NCBI GenBank assembly: GCA_026706815.1 | Contig: JAPOYA010000057.1 | Coordinates: 62,001-126,000, forward strand | Direction: 5' to 3' | From: Acidimicrobiaceae bacterium | GTDB lineage: Bacteria > Actinomycetota > Acidimicrobiia > Acidimicrobiales > Aldehydirespiratoraceae | Length of the DNA stretch: 64,000 bases | Part shown: piece by piece, positions 37,217 through 44,459 of the stretch | Layout: each line of letters opens with the position of its first letter | How positions within the stretch are numbered: position 1 is the first letter of the stretch | Notes under the pieces: generated by a model | The model's database searches: none | The model's input: the letters and a program-made list of their open reading frames with translations, nothing else | What the model was told of the DNA's origin: nothing | Made by a program: the position numbers and the translations under genes

Positions 37217-39244
37217 TCAGACGGGTAGTTCGTGTCGCGTCGCTGCGACTGCGAACTTCAGCTTCTTGTTCGGCGACATCGATGCGAACGGGTTGATCTT
37301 GAGTTCGTAGTTCTTCGGCGCTATCTCAAGTTCGAAGTGGTGGGCGACCAATAGGGCGTTGAGAGCCATGTGCAACTCCGTCCAACGCGAGCCGAGGCAG
37401 GTGTGTGTTCCCAGACCGTAGGGCGCGTAGCCGCTGCCGAGGTGTTCCTTGCGCGGGTTGGAGTAGCGGTCGATGTCGAAGGTGAAAGGATCCGGGAAGA
37501 TATCACTCATGTAGTGCGTCGCAGTGGTGCCGATGAGAATTCTTGAACCTAGGGGCAGTTCGTAACCTTCGACGGTGACGGCATTCATCACGTTCCGGAT
37601 AGACATCGGGACTATCGGATAGAGCCGCATGCACTCCATGATGAAGCGGCGAGTGACGTCGATCGATTCTGCGGTGATCATGTCGGGGTCAGGGTCGCCG
37701 TTGGCGAAGAGAGCGTCCGCCTCGGCGCGGATCTTCTGGTGAAACTCCGGCTGCGCGAGCATCGAATAGAGGATGAAGCTCACCTGGTCACCCATATACA
37801 TGCTGGCGAGCAGCGCCGCCGAGAGCGCGAAACTCATATTCGACTCGGGAAGGAACTGGCGGTCCGCCGCGTGCATGCTCAAAAGGTCATCGGCGAAGTC
37901 CTGAGGACAACCAGCCCGCTGGGCTGGCGTGTGGACACTCAGGACCCGATCCGTTATTTTGTTGATCAGCTTCTTGCGACGCCTCATTCCTGGTGTCTTC
38001 AGCATGAACTTGGGAAGGGTCCTAGAGACATGCGTCTGGAGCGCCCGAGATTTGTAGATGCAAAGATCTTCGATGATGTCTTGGGATTCGACGCTCACAA
38101 ACAACGGGGACATCGCCGAATTGACCAGCAGTCGGCTCAGCTGCACCGCCGGATACTTCTGCCCGACTTCCCAAGTCGCCATGGTCTCGCGTGTGTAGGA
38201 GAGAGCTGGGCCCAACTGCTCTTCCAGCCTCTTTCGGGAATAGCCCGGTTGCAGAGACTTTCTGTAACGGAAGTGATCGGCGCCATCAAGACCAGGCAGG
38301 AGCCCCACTCCGCCGTAGAGCTTCTCAAAGTCCTCCATGTAGTCTCGGGACCTCAGGTAGGTTCGCCCGTGGCGGTGTACCCAGTGGTTCGTCTCGGGCC
38401 CGACGAGGACGATCATGTTCTCTGAGAACGGTGGCCGGATCTCGAACACAGGGCCGTATTCCTCGCGGAGATGTGCGAACAGAGCGGGGATGTTGCCGCT
38501 CCGGACGTGTTCGTTGCGCAGCATCCTCCGCAGCGGGACGACGGGAATGGCCTTGCTCAGAGCTGATTTTGGGAACAGCGGCTTGGCGATGTTCTGGCGG
38601 ACCGCATCGGCGATGGAGCGGCCGATCAAGTCCATCTTTGTGACCTGCTCGACCCGCTCCTCGGACTCTTCGTCGAGTTCGAAGATGTAGCGCAAGACGT
38701 CGCAGGTGTCTATGAGGCAGATGATGATGATGTCTCTCGGATCCGGGATCTCGTTGCTGAAGATGGCTTTGCTGATCCTGGTCTTGACGAATTCGACAGC
38801 AGTGCCCACTTCGGATCCTGCGTGGAAGCCGACCCTCCAGGCGGTTTGGGCCAGCGACCAGAAGTCGCCGTCGTGATGTTGAAGGATGTTCAGGTTGACT
38901 AGGCGGTCCAGAGTCATGTCGATGATCGCCTCGGCGCGGGGAGCGAGGCGTTCAATCCAGTACCGGGCGTTTCGTTGGACCGGTTCGGCTGCGATCGTCT
39001 TGAGGATGGGATCAAGACAGGGGTCACCGGTGGGGGTCTTGTCCAGCAGGATCAGGGACTCCATGTCTGTGTCGATGCGAGCTGAGAGTGACAGTTCAGC
39101 CAGCACGGACCCGACGACGGCACAGTTCAGGCTCCATCCGGGCACTTGCCGAAAATAGCCGCTCTCTTCGTTCAGCAGTGTCAGAACGAGTTCGTCAGGG
39201 AGAGTCAACTGCTCGGTCTTCACACCCTCTCCAGCGCGTGACAT
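37217..39244 (-). CDS. GPP34 (GOLPH3/Vps74-like) domain fused to cytochrome P450
   Basis: The 675-residue protein has two parts. Residues about 10-215 match the GPP34 fold, with LTLPDELVLTLLNEESGYF, VVGSVLAELSLSARID and DKTPTGDPCLDPIL. This is a phosphoinositide/membrane-binding domain in eukaryotic GOLPH3. Residues about 235-675 are a P450, with the ExxR in ECMRLYP and the heme-Cys loop YGLGTHTCLGSRW. The I-helix reads MYMGDQVSF, so the usual oxygen-activating Thr is replaced. There is no N-terminal membrane helix, so the GPP34 part may dock it to the membrane. ATG 39244 follows GAGAGGG; a TTG lies one codon earlier. Confidence 0.88.
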   Translation of the reverse strand: MSRAGEGVKTEQLTLPDELVLTLLNEESGYFRQVPGWSLNCAVVGSVLAELSLSARIDTDMESLILLDKTPTGDPCLDPILKTIAAEPVQRNARYWIERLAPRAEAIIDMTLDRLVNLNILQHHDGDFWSLAQTAWRVGFHAGSEVGTAVEFVKTRISKAIFSNEIPDPRDIIIICLIDTCDVLRYIFELDEESEERVEQVTKMDLIGRSIADAVRQNIAKPLFPKSALSKAIPVVPLRRMLRNEHVRSGNIPALFAHLREEYGPVFEIRPPFSENMIVLVGPETNHWVHRHGRTYLRSRDYMEDFEKLYGGVGLLPGLDGADHFRYRKSLQPGYSRKRLEEQLGPALSYTRETMATWEVGQKYPAVQLSRLLVNSAMSPLFVSVESQDIIEDLCIYKSRALQTHVSRTLPKFMLKTPGMRRRKKLINKITDRVLSVHTPAQRAGCPQDFADDLLSMHAADRQFLPESNMSFALSAALLASMYMGDQVSFILYSMLAQPEFHQKIRAEADALFANGDPDPDMITAESIDVTRRFIMECMRLYPIVPMSIRNVMNAVTVEGYELPLGSRILIGTTATHYMSDIFPDPFTFDIDRYSNPRKEHLGSGYAPYGLGTHTCLGSRWTELHMALNALLVAHHFELEIAPKNYELKINPFASMSPNKKLKFAVAATRHELPV

Positions 39245-39343
39245 CAATTCTGCCCTCTCGTTTGTGTGCCGCGAACTGTATCCGTTGCATCCACTCGTGT
39301 AAAACAGGCGACCTGCTCAGGTCACCGCCTTCTGGCCTGCACG

Positions 39344-39372
39344 GTTCAATAGTGTGTCTTACGTGCTAGAAT
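39344..39372 (+). promoter_or_regulatory. toxin-antitoxin promoter
   Basis: A -35-like GTTCAA (39344-39349), a 17-base spacer and a -10 TAGAAT (39367-39372), then 6 nt to the ATG at 39379. An ATTGT-ATG-ACAAT inverted repeat (39374-39386) is centred on the start codon and could be the autoregulatory operator of the ribbon-helix-helix antitoxin. Confidence 0.55.
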
Positions 39373-39378
39373 AATTGT

Positions 39379-39630
39379 ATGACAATGTTGAGCTTTCGAG
39401 TGGATGACAGTGAAGCCGCTGATGCACAGCGATGGGCTCGGCATCTGGGCGTCGGACGCTCCGAGTTGCTGCGAGAGGCCCTGCACAGATACCTCGTCGG
39501 GCTTGCCTCGGAACTGGAAGCCGATCGTTGGGACTCCGAACCGCTGGCCGAGGCTGAGTCGGCATTCGGCGAGGTTGCCGACTGGGGGCCGGCCGAGGAT
39601 TGGTCGGACTGGGCAGATGCAGCGGGGTGA
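39379..39630 (+). CDS. ribbon-helix-helix antitoxin
   Basis: The 83-residue protein starts MTMLSFRVDDSEAADAQRWA, the beta-strand and first helix of a ribbon-helix-helix DNA-binding domain. The second helix is VGRSELLREALHRYL. An acidic C-terminus (GEVADWGPAEDWSDW) would wrap the toxin. RHH antitoxins bind their own promoter and neutralise the partner. It overlaps the MazF-like gene by 14 bases, which is typical of a translationally coupled pair. Confidence 0.85.
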   Translation: MTMLSFRVDDSEAADAQRWARHLGVGRSELLREALHRYLVGLASELEADRWDSEPLAEAESAFGEVADWGPAEDWSDWADAAG

Positions 39631-39925
39631 GGTTTGGTTTGCCGCCACGCCGGGCGGAGATCGGCCCGTACTGGTTCTCACCCGCGACCCGGTGGCCGAC
39701 CGAATCGGCTCTGTAGTGGTTGCCGTGCTCACGCGGACCCACCGCGGCCTTGTGTCTGAACTGGAGCTGAGCGTCGCGCAAGACGGCGTGCCCACCGATT
39801 GCGTGGTGAACTTCGACAACATCCACACGATCCCCCGAGAGGTGTTCCGTCGTCGGATCGCCGTTCTCAGTCCAAAACGGCTCGCCCAAGCATGCCGAAC
39901 CCTGCGCGACGCCACCGGTTGCTAG
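39617..39925 (+). CDS. MazF/PemK-like mRNA interferase toxin
   Basis: The 102-residue protein begins MQRGEVWFAATPGGDRPVLVLTRD, the MazF/PemK barrel opening, and continues with VVAVLTRTHRG, then DCVVNFDNIHTIPREVF. MazF toxins cleave specific RNA sequences. The antitoxin overlap and the compact size support a functional type II module. Its TAG stop overlaps the mutM stop within CTAG. Confidence 0.88.
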   Translation: MQRGEVWFAATPGGDRPVLVLTRDPVADRIGSVVVAVLTRTHRGLVSELELSVAQDGVPTDCVVNFDNIHTIPREVFRRRIAVLSPKRLAQACRTLRDATGC

Positions 39926-40731
39926 CGGGGTTGGCAGGTGGGGCACCAGGTGGTGCTGCGGGCGTCCAGGACTCTGCGGCGCATGATGGCGCCGCAACGG
40001 TCACAGGGTTCCCCCGCTCGTCCGTAGCAGTGCAGCTCGTGCTGGTTGGCACCCTGTCGGCCCTCTGAATCCACATAGTCGCGCAAGGTCGTGCCACCGT
40101 GCTTGAGGCCGGAGTCAAGGGCTTTGCGGATTCCCTCCACCAGGCGCTCCGCCCGCGCTGGGCTCAGCTTGCGCACAGCCGGGTTGATTCTGGCGAGCCA
40201 GAAGGCCTCGTCAGCGTATATGTTGCCGATCCCCGCCACCGGGCGCTGCGACAACAGAAGCGTCTTGACATGTCGGTCGGAGCGCTTCACGAAAGCGGCC
40301 AGCGAGCGGCCGGTGAATGCCGGGTCCCAAGGCTCAGGCCCCAGAGCCGCGAGCGTTGGGATACCGCTGTGATCGCCGCGCCCCACATGATGGATGCGCC
40401 CGAATCGGCGAATGTCGTGGAACGTGAGCCGCCCGCCCGCATCGAGTTCCCACCAGGCCCGAAGATGGGGATGTTCAAGGGCTTCCGGAGTCGGTTCCCT
40501 CACCGCGAGCCGGCCGGTCATCCCCAGATGCACGATCAGCTCCTCCTCGCCGGAGAGGTCGAAGAGCAGGTACTTCCCGCGACGGCGGACAGCGATGATC
40601 TGCGCTCCGACGGCGCCGACCGCCGGTGTGAACTTCTCAGACCAATGCGACCCTGCGCCGAGGATCTCCGTCCCCACCACACGAGGCTCCAATTGGCGGC
40701 GGATCGTCTCCACTTCGGGAAGTTCAGGCAC
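39922..40731 (-). CDS. mutM: formamidopyrimidine-DNA glycosylase
   Basis: MutM (Fpg) excises 8-oxoguanine and other oxidised purines. The 269-residue protein has the catalytic N-terminal Pro-Glu in MPELPEVE, the H2TH region with IGNIYADEAFW and the C-terminal zinc finger (CDRCGAIMRRRVLDARSTTWCPTC). The GTG start is 6 nt behind TAGAGT. The start lies in the divergent region with the topoisomerase gene, which holds the 31-bp repeats. Confidence 0.95.
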   Translation of the reverse strand: MPELPEVETIRRQLEPRVVGTEILGAGSHWSEKFTPAVGAVGAQIIAVRRRGKYLLFDLSGEEELIVHLGMTGRLAVREPTPEALEHPHLRAWWELDAGGRLTFHDIRRFGRIHHVGRGDHSGIPTLAALGPEPWDPAFTGRSLAAFVKRSDRHVKTLLLSQRPVAGIGNIYADEAFWLARINPAVRKLSPARAERLVEGIRKALDSGLKHGGTTLRDYVDSEGRQGANQHELHCYGRAGEPCDRCGAIMRRRVLDARSTTWCPTCQPR

Positions 40732-40737
40732 GTCCGA

Positions 40738-40743
40738 ACTCTA
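40738..40743 (-). promoter_or_regulatory. -10 box of mutM
   Basis: TAGAGT on the reverse strand, 6 nt before GTG 40731. The matching -35 position falls inside the first 31-bp repeat. Confidence 0.5.
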
Positions 40744-40752
40744 TTGCCGCGT

Positions 40753-40843
40753 AGCCCGAAAGGCGGTACTTCTCAATGTGGGCAGCCCGTAAGGCGGTAC
40801 TTCTCAATGTGGGCAGCCCGAAAGGAGGCGCTTCTCATGAGGC
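40753..40843. repeat. three tandem 31-bp units upstream of the topoisomerase gene
   Basis: Units at 40753-40783 and 40784-40814 differ at one base. A third, diverged and slightly shorter unit is at 40815-40843. Each begins AGCCCGAAAGG and ends in GGC, so GCCC and GGGC arms could pair in a unit. They fill half of the mutM-topoisomerase intergenic region. Confidence 0.85.
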
Positions 40844-40875
40844 AGCCCCTCCGCGGGCCTGTCAGCAGCGGGAGC

Positions 40876-40881
40876 TAGGCT
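40876..40881 (+). promoter_or_regulatory. probable -10 box of the GyrA/ParC-like gene
   Basis: TAGGCT, 37 nt before the ATG. A GAGAGG Shine-Dalgarno lies about 8 bases before the ATG, so this transcript would have a leader. Confidence 0.35.
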
Positions 40882-40918
40882 GACGAACGCCCGTTCGCAA
40901 GACAACGAGAGGCCCATC

Positions 40919-43339
40919 ATGCCCCGACAACTCGAATTCGATCCCAGCTACGCCCGCGAAGTCGTCGATGTGCCCGTTGCCGCCGAGATGAGCGAGTCGT
41001 TTCTCGCCTACTCGCTCAGCGTCATCACCTCACGGGCCATCCCCGACGTGAGAGACGGTCTCAAACCGGTGCAGCGCCGGATCCTCTGGTCGATGCTGCA
41101 GATGGGGATTCGCCCCGGCACACCGTTCCGCAAATCGGCCCGCATCGTCGGCGACACCATGGGTCGTTATCACCCCCACGGCGACTCCGCCATCTACGAC
41201 ACCCTGGTGCGGATGGGACAGGACTTCTCGCGGATGCTCCCGTTCATCGACCCGCAGGGAAACTTCGGTTCGCTCGACGATCCGCCGGCTGCTTCGCGCT
41301 ACACCGAATGCCGCCTTGCCGAAGCAGCCATGGACATGGTCCGCGAGCTCGACGAAGACACTGTCGACTTCCGCTCCACCTATGATGGCGAAGGCGAAGA
41401 ACCAGCAGTGTTGCCTGCCGCGGTGCCCAACATCATCGTCAACGGCACCAGCGGAATCGCAGTGGGAATGGCGACCAACATGGCCCCGCACAACCTGCGC
41501 GAAGTGGCCGAGCTGGTCCGGCTGGTGATGACCAGACGGCGCCCCAAACCGACGATCGAAGAGATTATGAGAGTGCTCCCGGGTCCTGACTTCCCGTCGG
41601 GAGGCACGGTGGTCGACGACGGTCTGCGCGATGCGTATGAAACGGGGCGCGGATCGTTCCGCATCCGCGCCAGGGCCCATGTCGAGCAGGTCACCCGCTC
41701 CCGCCAAGCGGTGATTGTCACTGAGTTGCCCTACCTCGTGGGCCCTGAGCGGGTAATCAGCAAAGTCCAAGAACTCGCCAACAGCGGCAGACTCGCCGGA
41801 GTGGCGGGCATCGCCGACTTGAGCGACATCGACGGTCTGCGCATCCAGATCGACCTGAAACCCGGAGTCAACCCACAGGTCGCGCTCCAGGACATGTACC
41901 GACTGACCCCGCTCGAAGAGACCTTCGGCGTCAACAATGTGGTTCTGGTCGACGGGGTGCCGACCACCCTCGGGATCTACGACCTGTGCCGTCTCTACAT
42001 CGAGCATCGCCTCGAAGTCGTCGTCCGCCGCACCCGGCACCGCCTCGCCAAAGCACAGGATCGCCTGCACATTCTTGAGGGTCTGCTGGTCGCGCTCGAG
42101 TCCGTAGACGAGGTCGTTGCAATCATCCGCGGCTCTCAAGATGCGGCTGAGGCCCGAGCGAAGCTGATCGAGCGCTTCTTGCTGACAGAGGTCCAGGCGG
42201 CGCACATCCTCGATATGCCGCTGCGCAGACTCACGGCCCTGGCGAAACTCGAACTCGAAGAAGAAGCCACCAGTCTGCGGATCAATATTGCCGAGTATCA
42301 CAAGCTTCTCGACTCAGAGACCAGGCGTCGGACTCTGGTCCTCAAAGAACTCGACGAACTCGCCGACAGACACGGAGTCGCACGGCGGGCTGAGATTGTC
42401 GACGCAGACAGCATCGTCGTGTACGAACAGCCGGCGCCCGACGATACGGCGCCTGACGGCGTCGACGAACCGTGTCTGGTGACCCTGTCCACATCGGGCA
42501 ACCTCGGGCGTGCCCCGACCAACGGTGCGAGAAGGGCGACGGCAGGTCGCCACGATCTGATCGCGGCGCGCGCCATGACCACCACGGGCGCCGAGATAAT
42601 GGCAGTGACATCGGAGGGTCGGGTAATTGCGGTACGGGTGCAGGAAGTCCCCGATGCTGCGGGCCGGGCACGCGGAGTGCCGGCCGGCGTGCTGCTCGGG
42701 CTCAACAGAGGCGAGATGGTCCTGGCGCTGCTCACCGACGGTGACGAACGTCTAGTACTGGTCACCGCCAACGGTGTCGTGAAGCGACTGACCCTCGGCG
42801 AGGTGTTGAGCACGAGATCGTCGGCAACGGTCATCTCGTTGAAGGGCGCCGATCGGGTGGTTGCCGCGTTTCGCGCTCCTTTGGGAGTTGACATCGCCTT
42901 GGTCGCTTCTGACGGCCAGGTTCTGCGCACGCCCGTGGACGGAATCAACGACCAGGGCCGGGGTGCGAGCGGTGTGGCCGGGATGAGACTGCTCGGCGGA
43001 GCAAAGGTCGTGGGCGCAGACGTGTTGCTCGGCGATGGCGTTGCGCTGACGGTCACCAGTGGTTGCGGAGCAAAGGCCACGCCATTCGGCGACCTGCTTG
43101 CCAAGGGTCGGGGCGGTCAGGGTGTGCGCATCGCCAAGTTGGCCGGTGGTGAGACCGTGACGGGCACTTGGTTCGGCCCGGCGGCGATGACAGACGTCTA
43201 TGCGCTTATGGCCGACTACGACGATCCCCGCAAGCTCGACCCCAACCCTGTCGCATTCAATGTCGACCCGAGCGCACGTGATCTGGTGCCGAGTCGAACT
43301 GAGCGCCAGATCATGGTGATCGGAGACGCCCGCTGGTAA
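40919..43339 (+). CDS. type IIA DNA topoisomerase subunit A (ParC/GyrA-like)
   Basis: The 806-residue subunit cuts and rejoins DNA in partnership with the ATPase encoded at 44460. The catalytic Tyr is Y128 in AASRYTE. The quinolone-interacting helix HPHGDSAIYD keeps S90 and D94. The QDFSRMLPFIDPQGNFGSLDDPPA loop and the RRRPKPTIEEIMRVLPGPDFPSGG segment resemble the second, topoisomerase IV-like pair of Actinobacteria more than GyrA. The C-terminal blades have a weak GyrA-box-like KGRGGQG. No symbol is given because gyrase or topo IV activity cannot be decided here. Confidence 0.85.
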   Translation: MPRQLEFDPSYAREVVDVPVAAEMSESFLAYSLSVITSRAIPDVRDGLKPVQRRILWSMLQMGIRPGTPFRKSARIVGDTMGRYHPHGDSAIYDTLVRMGQDFSRMLPFIDPQGNFGSLDDPPAASRYTECRLAEAAMDMVRELDEDTVDFRSTYDGEGEEPAVLPAAVPNIIVNGTSGIAVGMATNMAPHNLREVAELVRLVMTRRRPKPTIEEIMRVLPGPDFPSGGTVVDDGLRDAYETGRGSFRIRARAHVEQVTRSRQAVIVTELPYLVGPERVISKVQELANSGRLAGVAGIADLSDIDGLRIQIDLKPGVNPQVALQDMYRLTPLEETFGVNNVVLVDGVPTTLGIYDLCRLYIEHRLEVVVRRTRHRLAKAQDRLHILEGLLVALESVDEVVAIIRGSQDAAEARAKLIERFLLTEVQAAHILDMPLRRLTALAKLELEEEATSLRINIAEYHKLLDSETRRRTLVLKELDELADRHGVARRAEIVDADSIVVYEQPAPDDTAPDGVDEPCLVTLSTSGNLGRAPTNGARRATAGRHDLIAARAMTTTGAEIMAVTSEGRVIAVRVQEVPDAAGRARGVPAGVLLGLNRGEMVLALLTDGDERLVLVTANGVVKRLTLGEVLSTRSSATVISLKGADRVVAAFRAPLGVDIALVASDGQVLRTPVDGINDQGRGASGVAGMRLLGGAKVVGADVLLGDGVALTVTSGCGAKATPFGDLLAKGRGGQGVRIAKLAGGETVTGTWFGPAAMTDVYALMADYDDPRKLDPNPVAFNVDPSARDLVPSRTERQIMVIGDARW

Positions 43340-43373
43340 CAGATCGAACTGTGCTGGAGCGCGGAACGGTCGG

Positions 43374-44390
43374 TCAGGTGAATTGATCGAGCGCCTCGAT
43401 GATCCGCTGTTGTTGAGCGGAGTCGAAGCCGTTGAAAGGCCGGGTGCCTTGGGTCAGGTCGGCGTTGAGCAGGATCATCGAACTGTTGGTGCTGATCCCG
43501 TATTGCCGCCAGGTTGTGAACGACGGATCCCACACCATGGTCGGGGTCGTGACGTTGAGGTCGGTGACGAAGCGGAGCGCGTAGTTGAAGTCGTCCTGGG
43601 CGCCTACGCCGATGACCTGGATTTCGTTGGTGTGCTCTCGAGCGAACTGCTCGACGTGCGGCGCCTCTCGCCGACACGTCGGTCAATGAGGCGCCCAGAA
43701 CCACAGGAGCACCGGACGGTCGCCGTCGACAGCGTCGGCCAGAGAGGTTATGGACCCGTCGGCGACGTTCAGGACCTCGATCCTCCGCCGGTCGCTGTCG
43801 GGTTGCAGCAAAGACATGTTGGCCGCTGCTTGCGCGAGGATCTCCTCGCGGGAGAGGGTTTTCACAGTCGTCGTCGTTGTCGGTGGTGATGTGGTCGTCG
43901 TCGTTGTGGTCGTGGTCGTCGTTGTGGTTGTCGTGGTTGTCGGTGGTGCTGTGGTCGTCGTTGTCGATTCTTCTTCGGTTGTGGTTTCCTCGGCGACGGC
44001 TGGTGCGGTCGTGGTTGCCGGGACGTCGACTGGTGGTTCCTCTGAGGCATTCGACTCTTCGGCGGTCGCGGCGATTGCTGTGGTTGCGTCAGCTTCAGTT
44101 GTCTCGGGTTCTTCCGCCGGTGTCGCGGTCTCCGTGGGCGCAGGTTCAGGTTCGGACGTGTCGCCGGTGGCGGTGCCATCGGCACTCGACGCTGGTGCCG
44201 GTGTTGCTGTGGCCTCGGCTGGTTCGGGTTCAGGCATGGACTCGAGTTCAAGAGGCGGGAGCGTTGTGGTTGCGAAGACAGCGTCCGTGGACACCTGTGT
44301 CGAAGAATCGCCTCCGCCGCAGGCCGCGGCCAAACTCGCGAAGCAGAGCGTGACTGCTAGTGTGAACGCAGGTGGGCGCTGGGGACTCAA
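43374..44390 (-). CDS. TlpA/thioredoxin-like lipoprotein, probable selenoprotein (UxxC)
   Basis: Read through one in-frame UGA (43683-43685), the frame gives 338 residues. A signal peptide with lipobox-like LAAAC is followed by a long Thr/Glu/Pro/Ala-rich linker (about 25-180) with a near-pure poly-Thr run, then a thioredoxin domain. The UGA codon is residue 236, in WFWAPH-U-PT-C, exactly at the first Cys of the CXXC motif. Beyond it the domain continues to FT at 338 with normal codon use. Conventional gene calling would stop at 235 residues and lose the active site. A SECIS-like hairpin follows. If not selenocysteine, it is a nonsense mutation. The expected cis-Pro before the last strand is replaced by Ser. 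Confidence 0.8.
43652..43681 (-). other. SECIS-like stem-loop after the UGA codon
   Basis: Starting two bases after UGA, CGACGUG pairs with CACGUCG (7 bp). A single U is then bulged on the 5' side, and CGGCG pairs with CGCCG (5 bp) around an AGAGG pentaloop. A bulged U about five base pairs below an apical loop that has G in its first two positions, about 16 nt from UGA, matches the bacterial selenocysteine insertion element layout. It is wholly within the coding sequence. Confidence 0.7.
43866..43970. repeat. low-complexity poly-Thr coding repeat
   Basis: A degenerate GTC/GTG/GTT trinucleotide tract on the plus strand encodes about 30 Thr with a few Pro on the minus strand, forming an extracellular linker in the thioredoxin lipoprotein. 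Confidence 0.8.
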
Positions 44391-44459
44391 GGACCCAATG
44401 TTACCCGAATCCGCTTCGCTGTCACCTGTGACTAGTACGGTGTTGCGAACACTCGTTCG

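Noticed and set aside
40753..40843. CRISPR-like array
   Set aside because: The units are directly adjacent with no unique spacers and there are no cas genes, so it is a simple tandem repeat.
41030..42301. 423-residue minus-strand ORF opposite the topoisomerase A gene
   Set aside because: It lies entirely within a certain gene and has His/Asp/Arg-rich composition typical of a shadow frame.
43683..43685. Simple nonsense mutation in the thioredoxin gene
   Set aside because: Still possible, but less likely given the exact active-site position, an undamaged downstream domain and the adjacent bulged-U hairpin. Kept as the stated alternative.
43216..43704. Alternative minus-strand ORF over the 3' end of the topoisomerase A gene and the thioredoxin gene
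   Set aside because: Its product is Arg/His-rich and out of frame with the conserved thioredoxin sequence, so it is a shadow. The true coding frame is the one interrupted by UGA.
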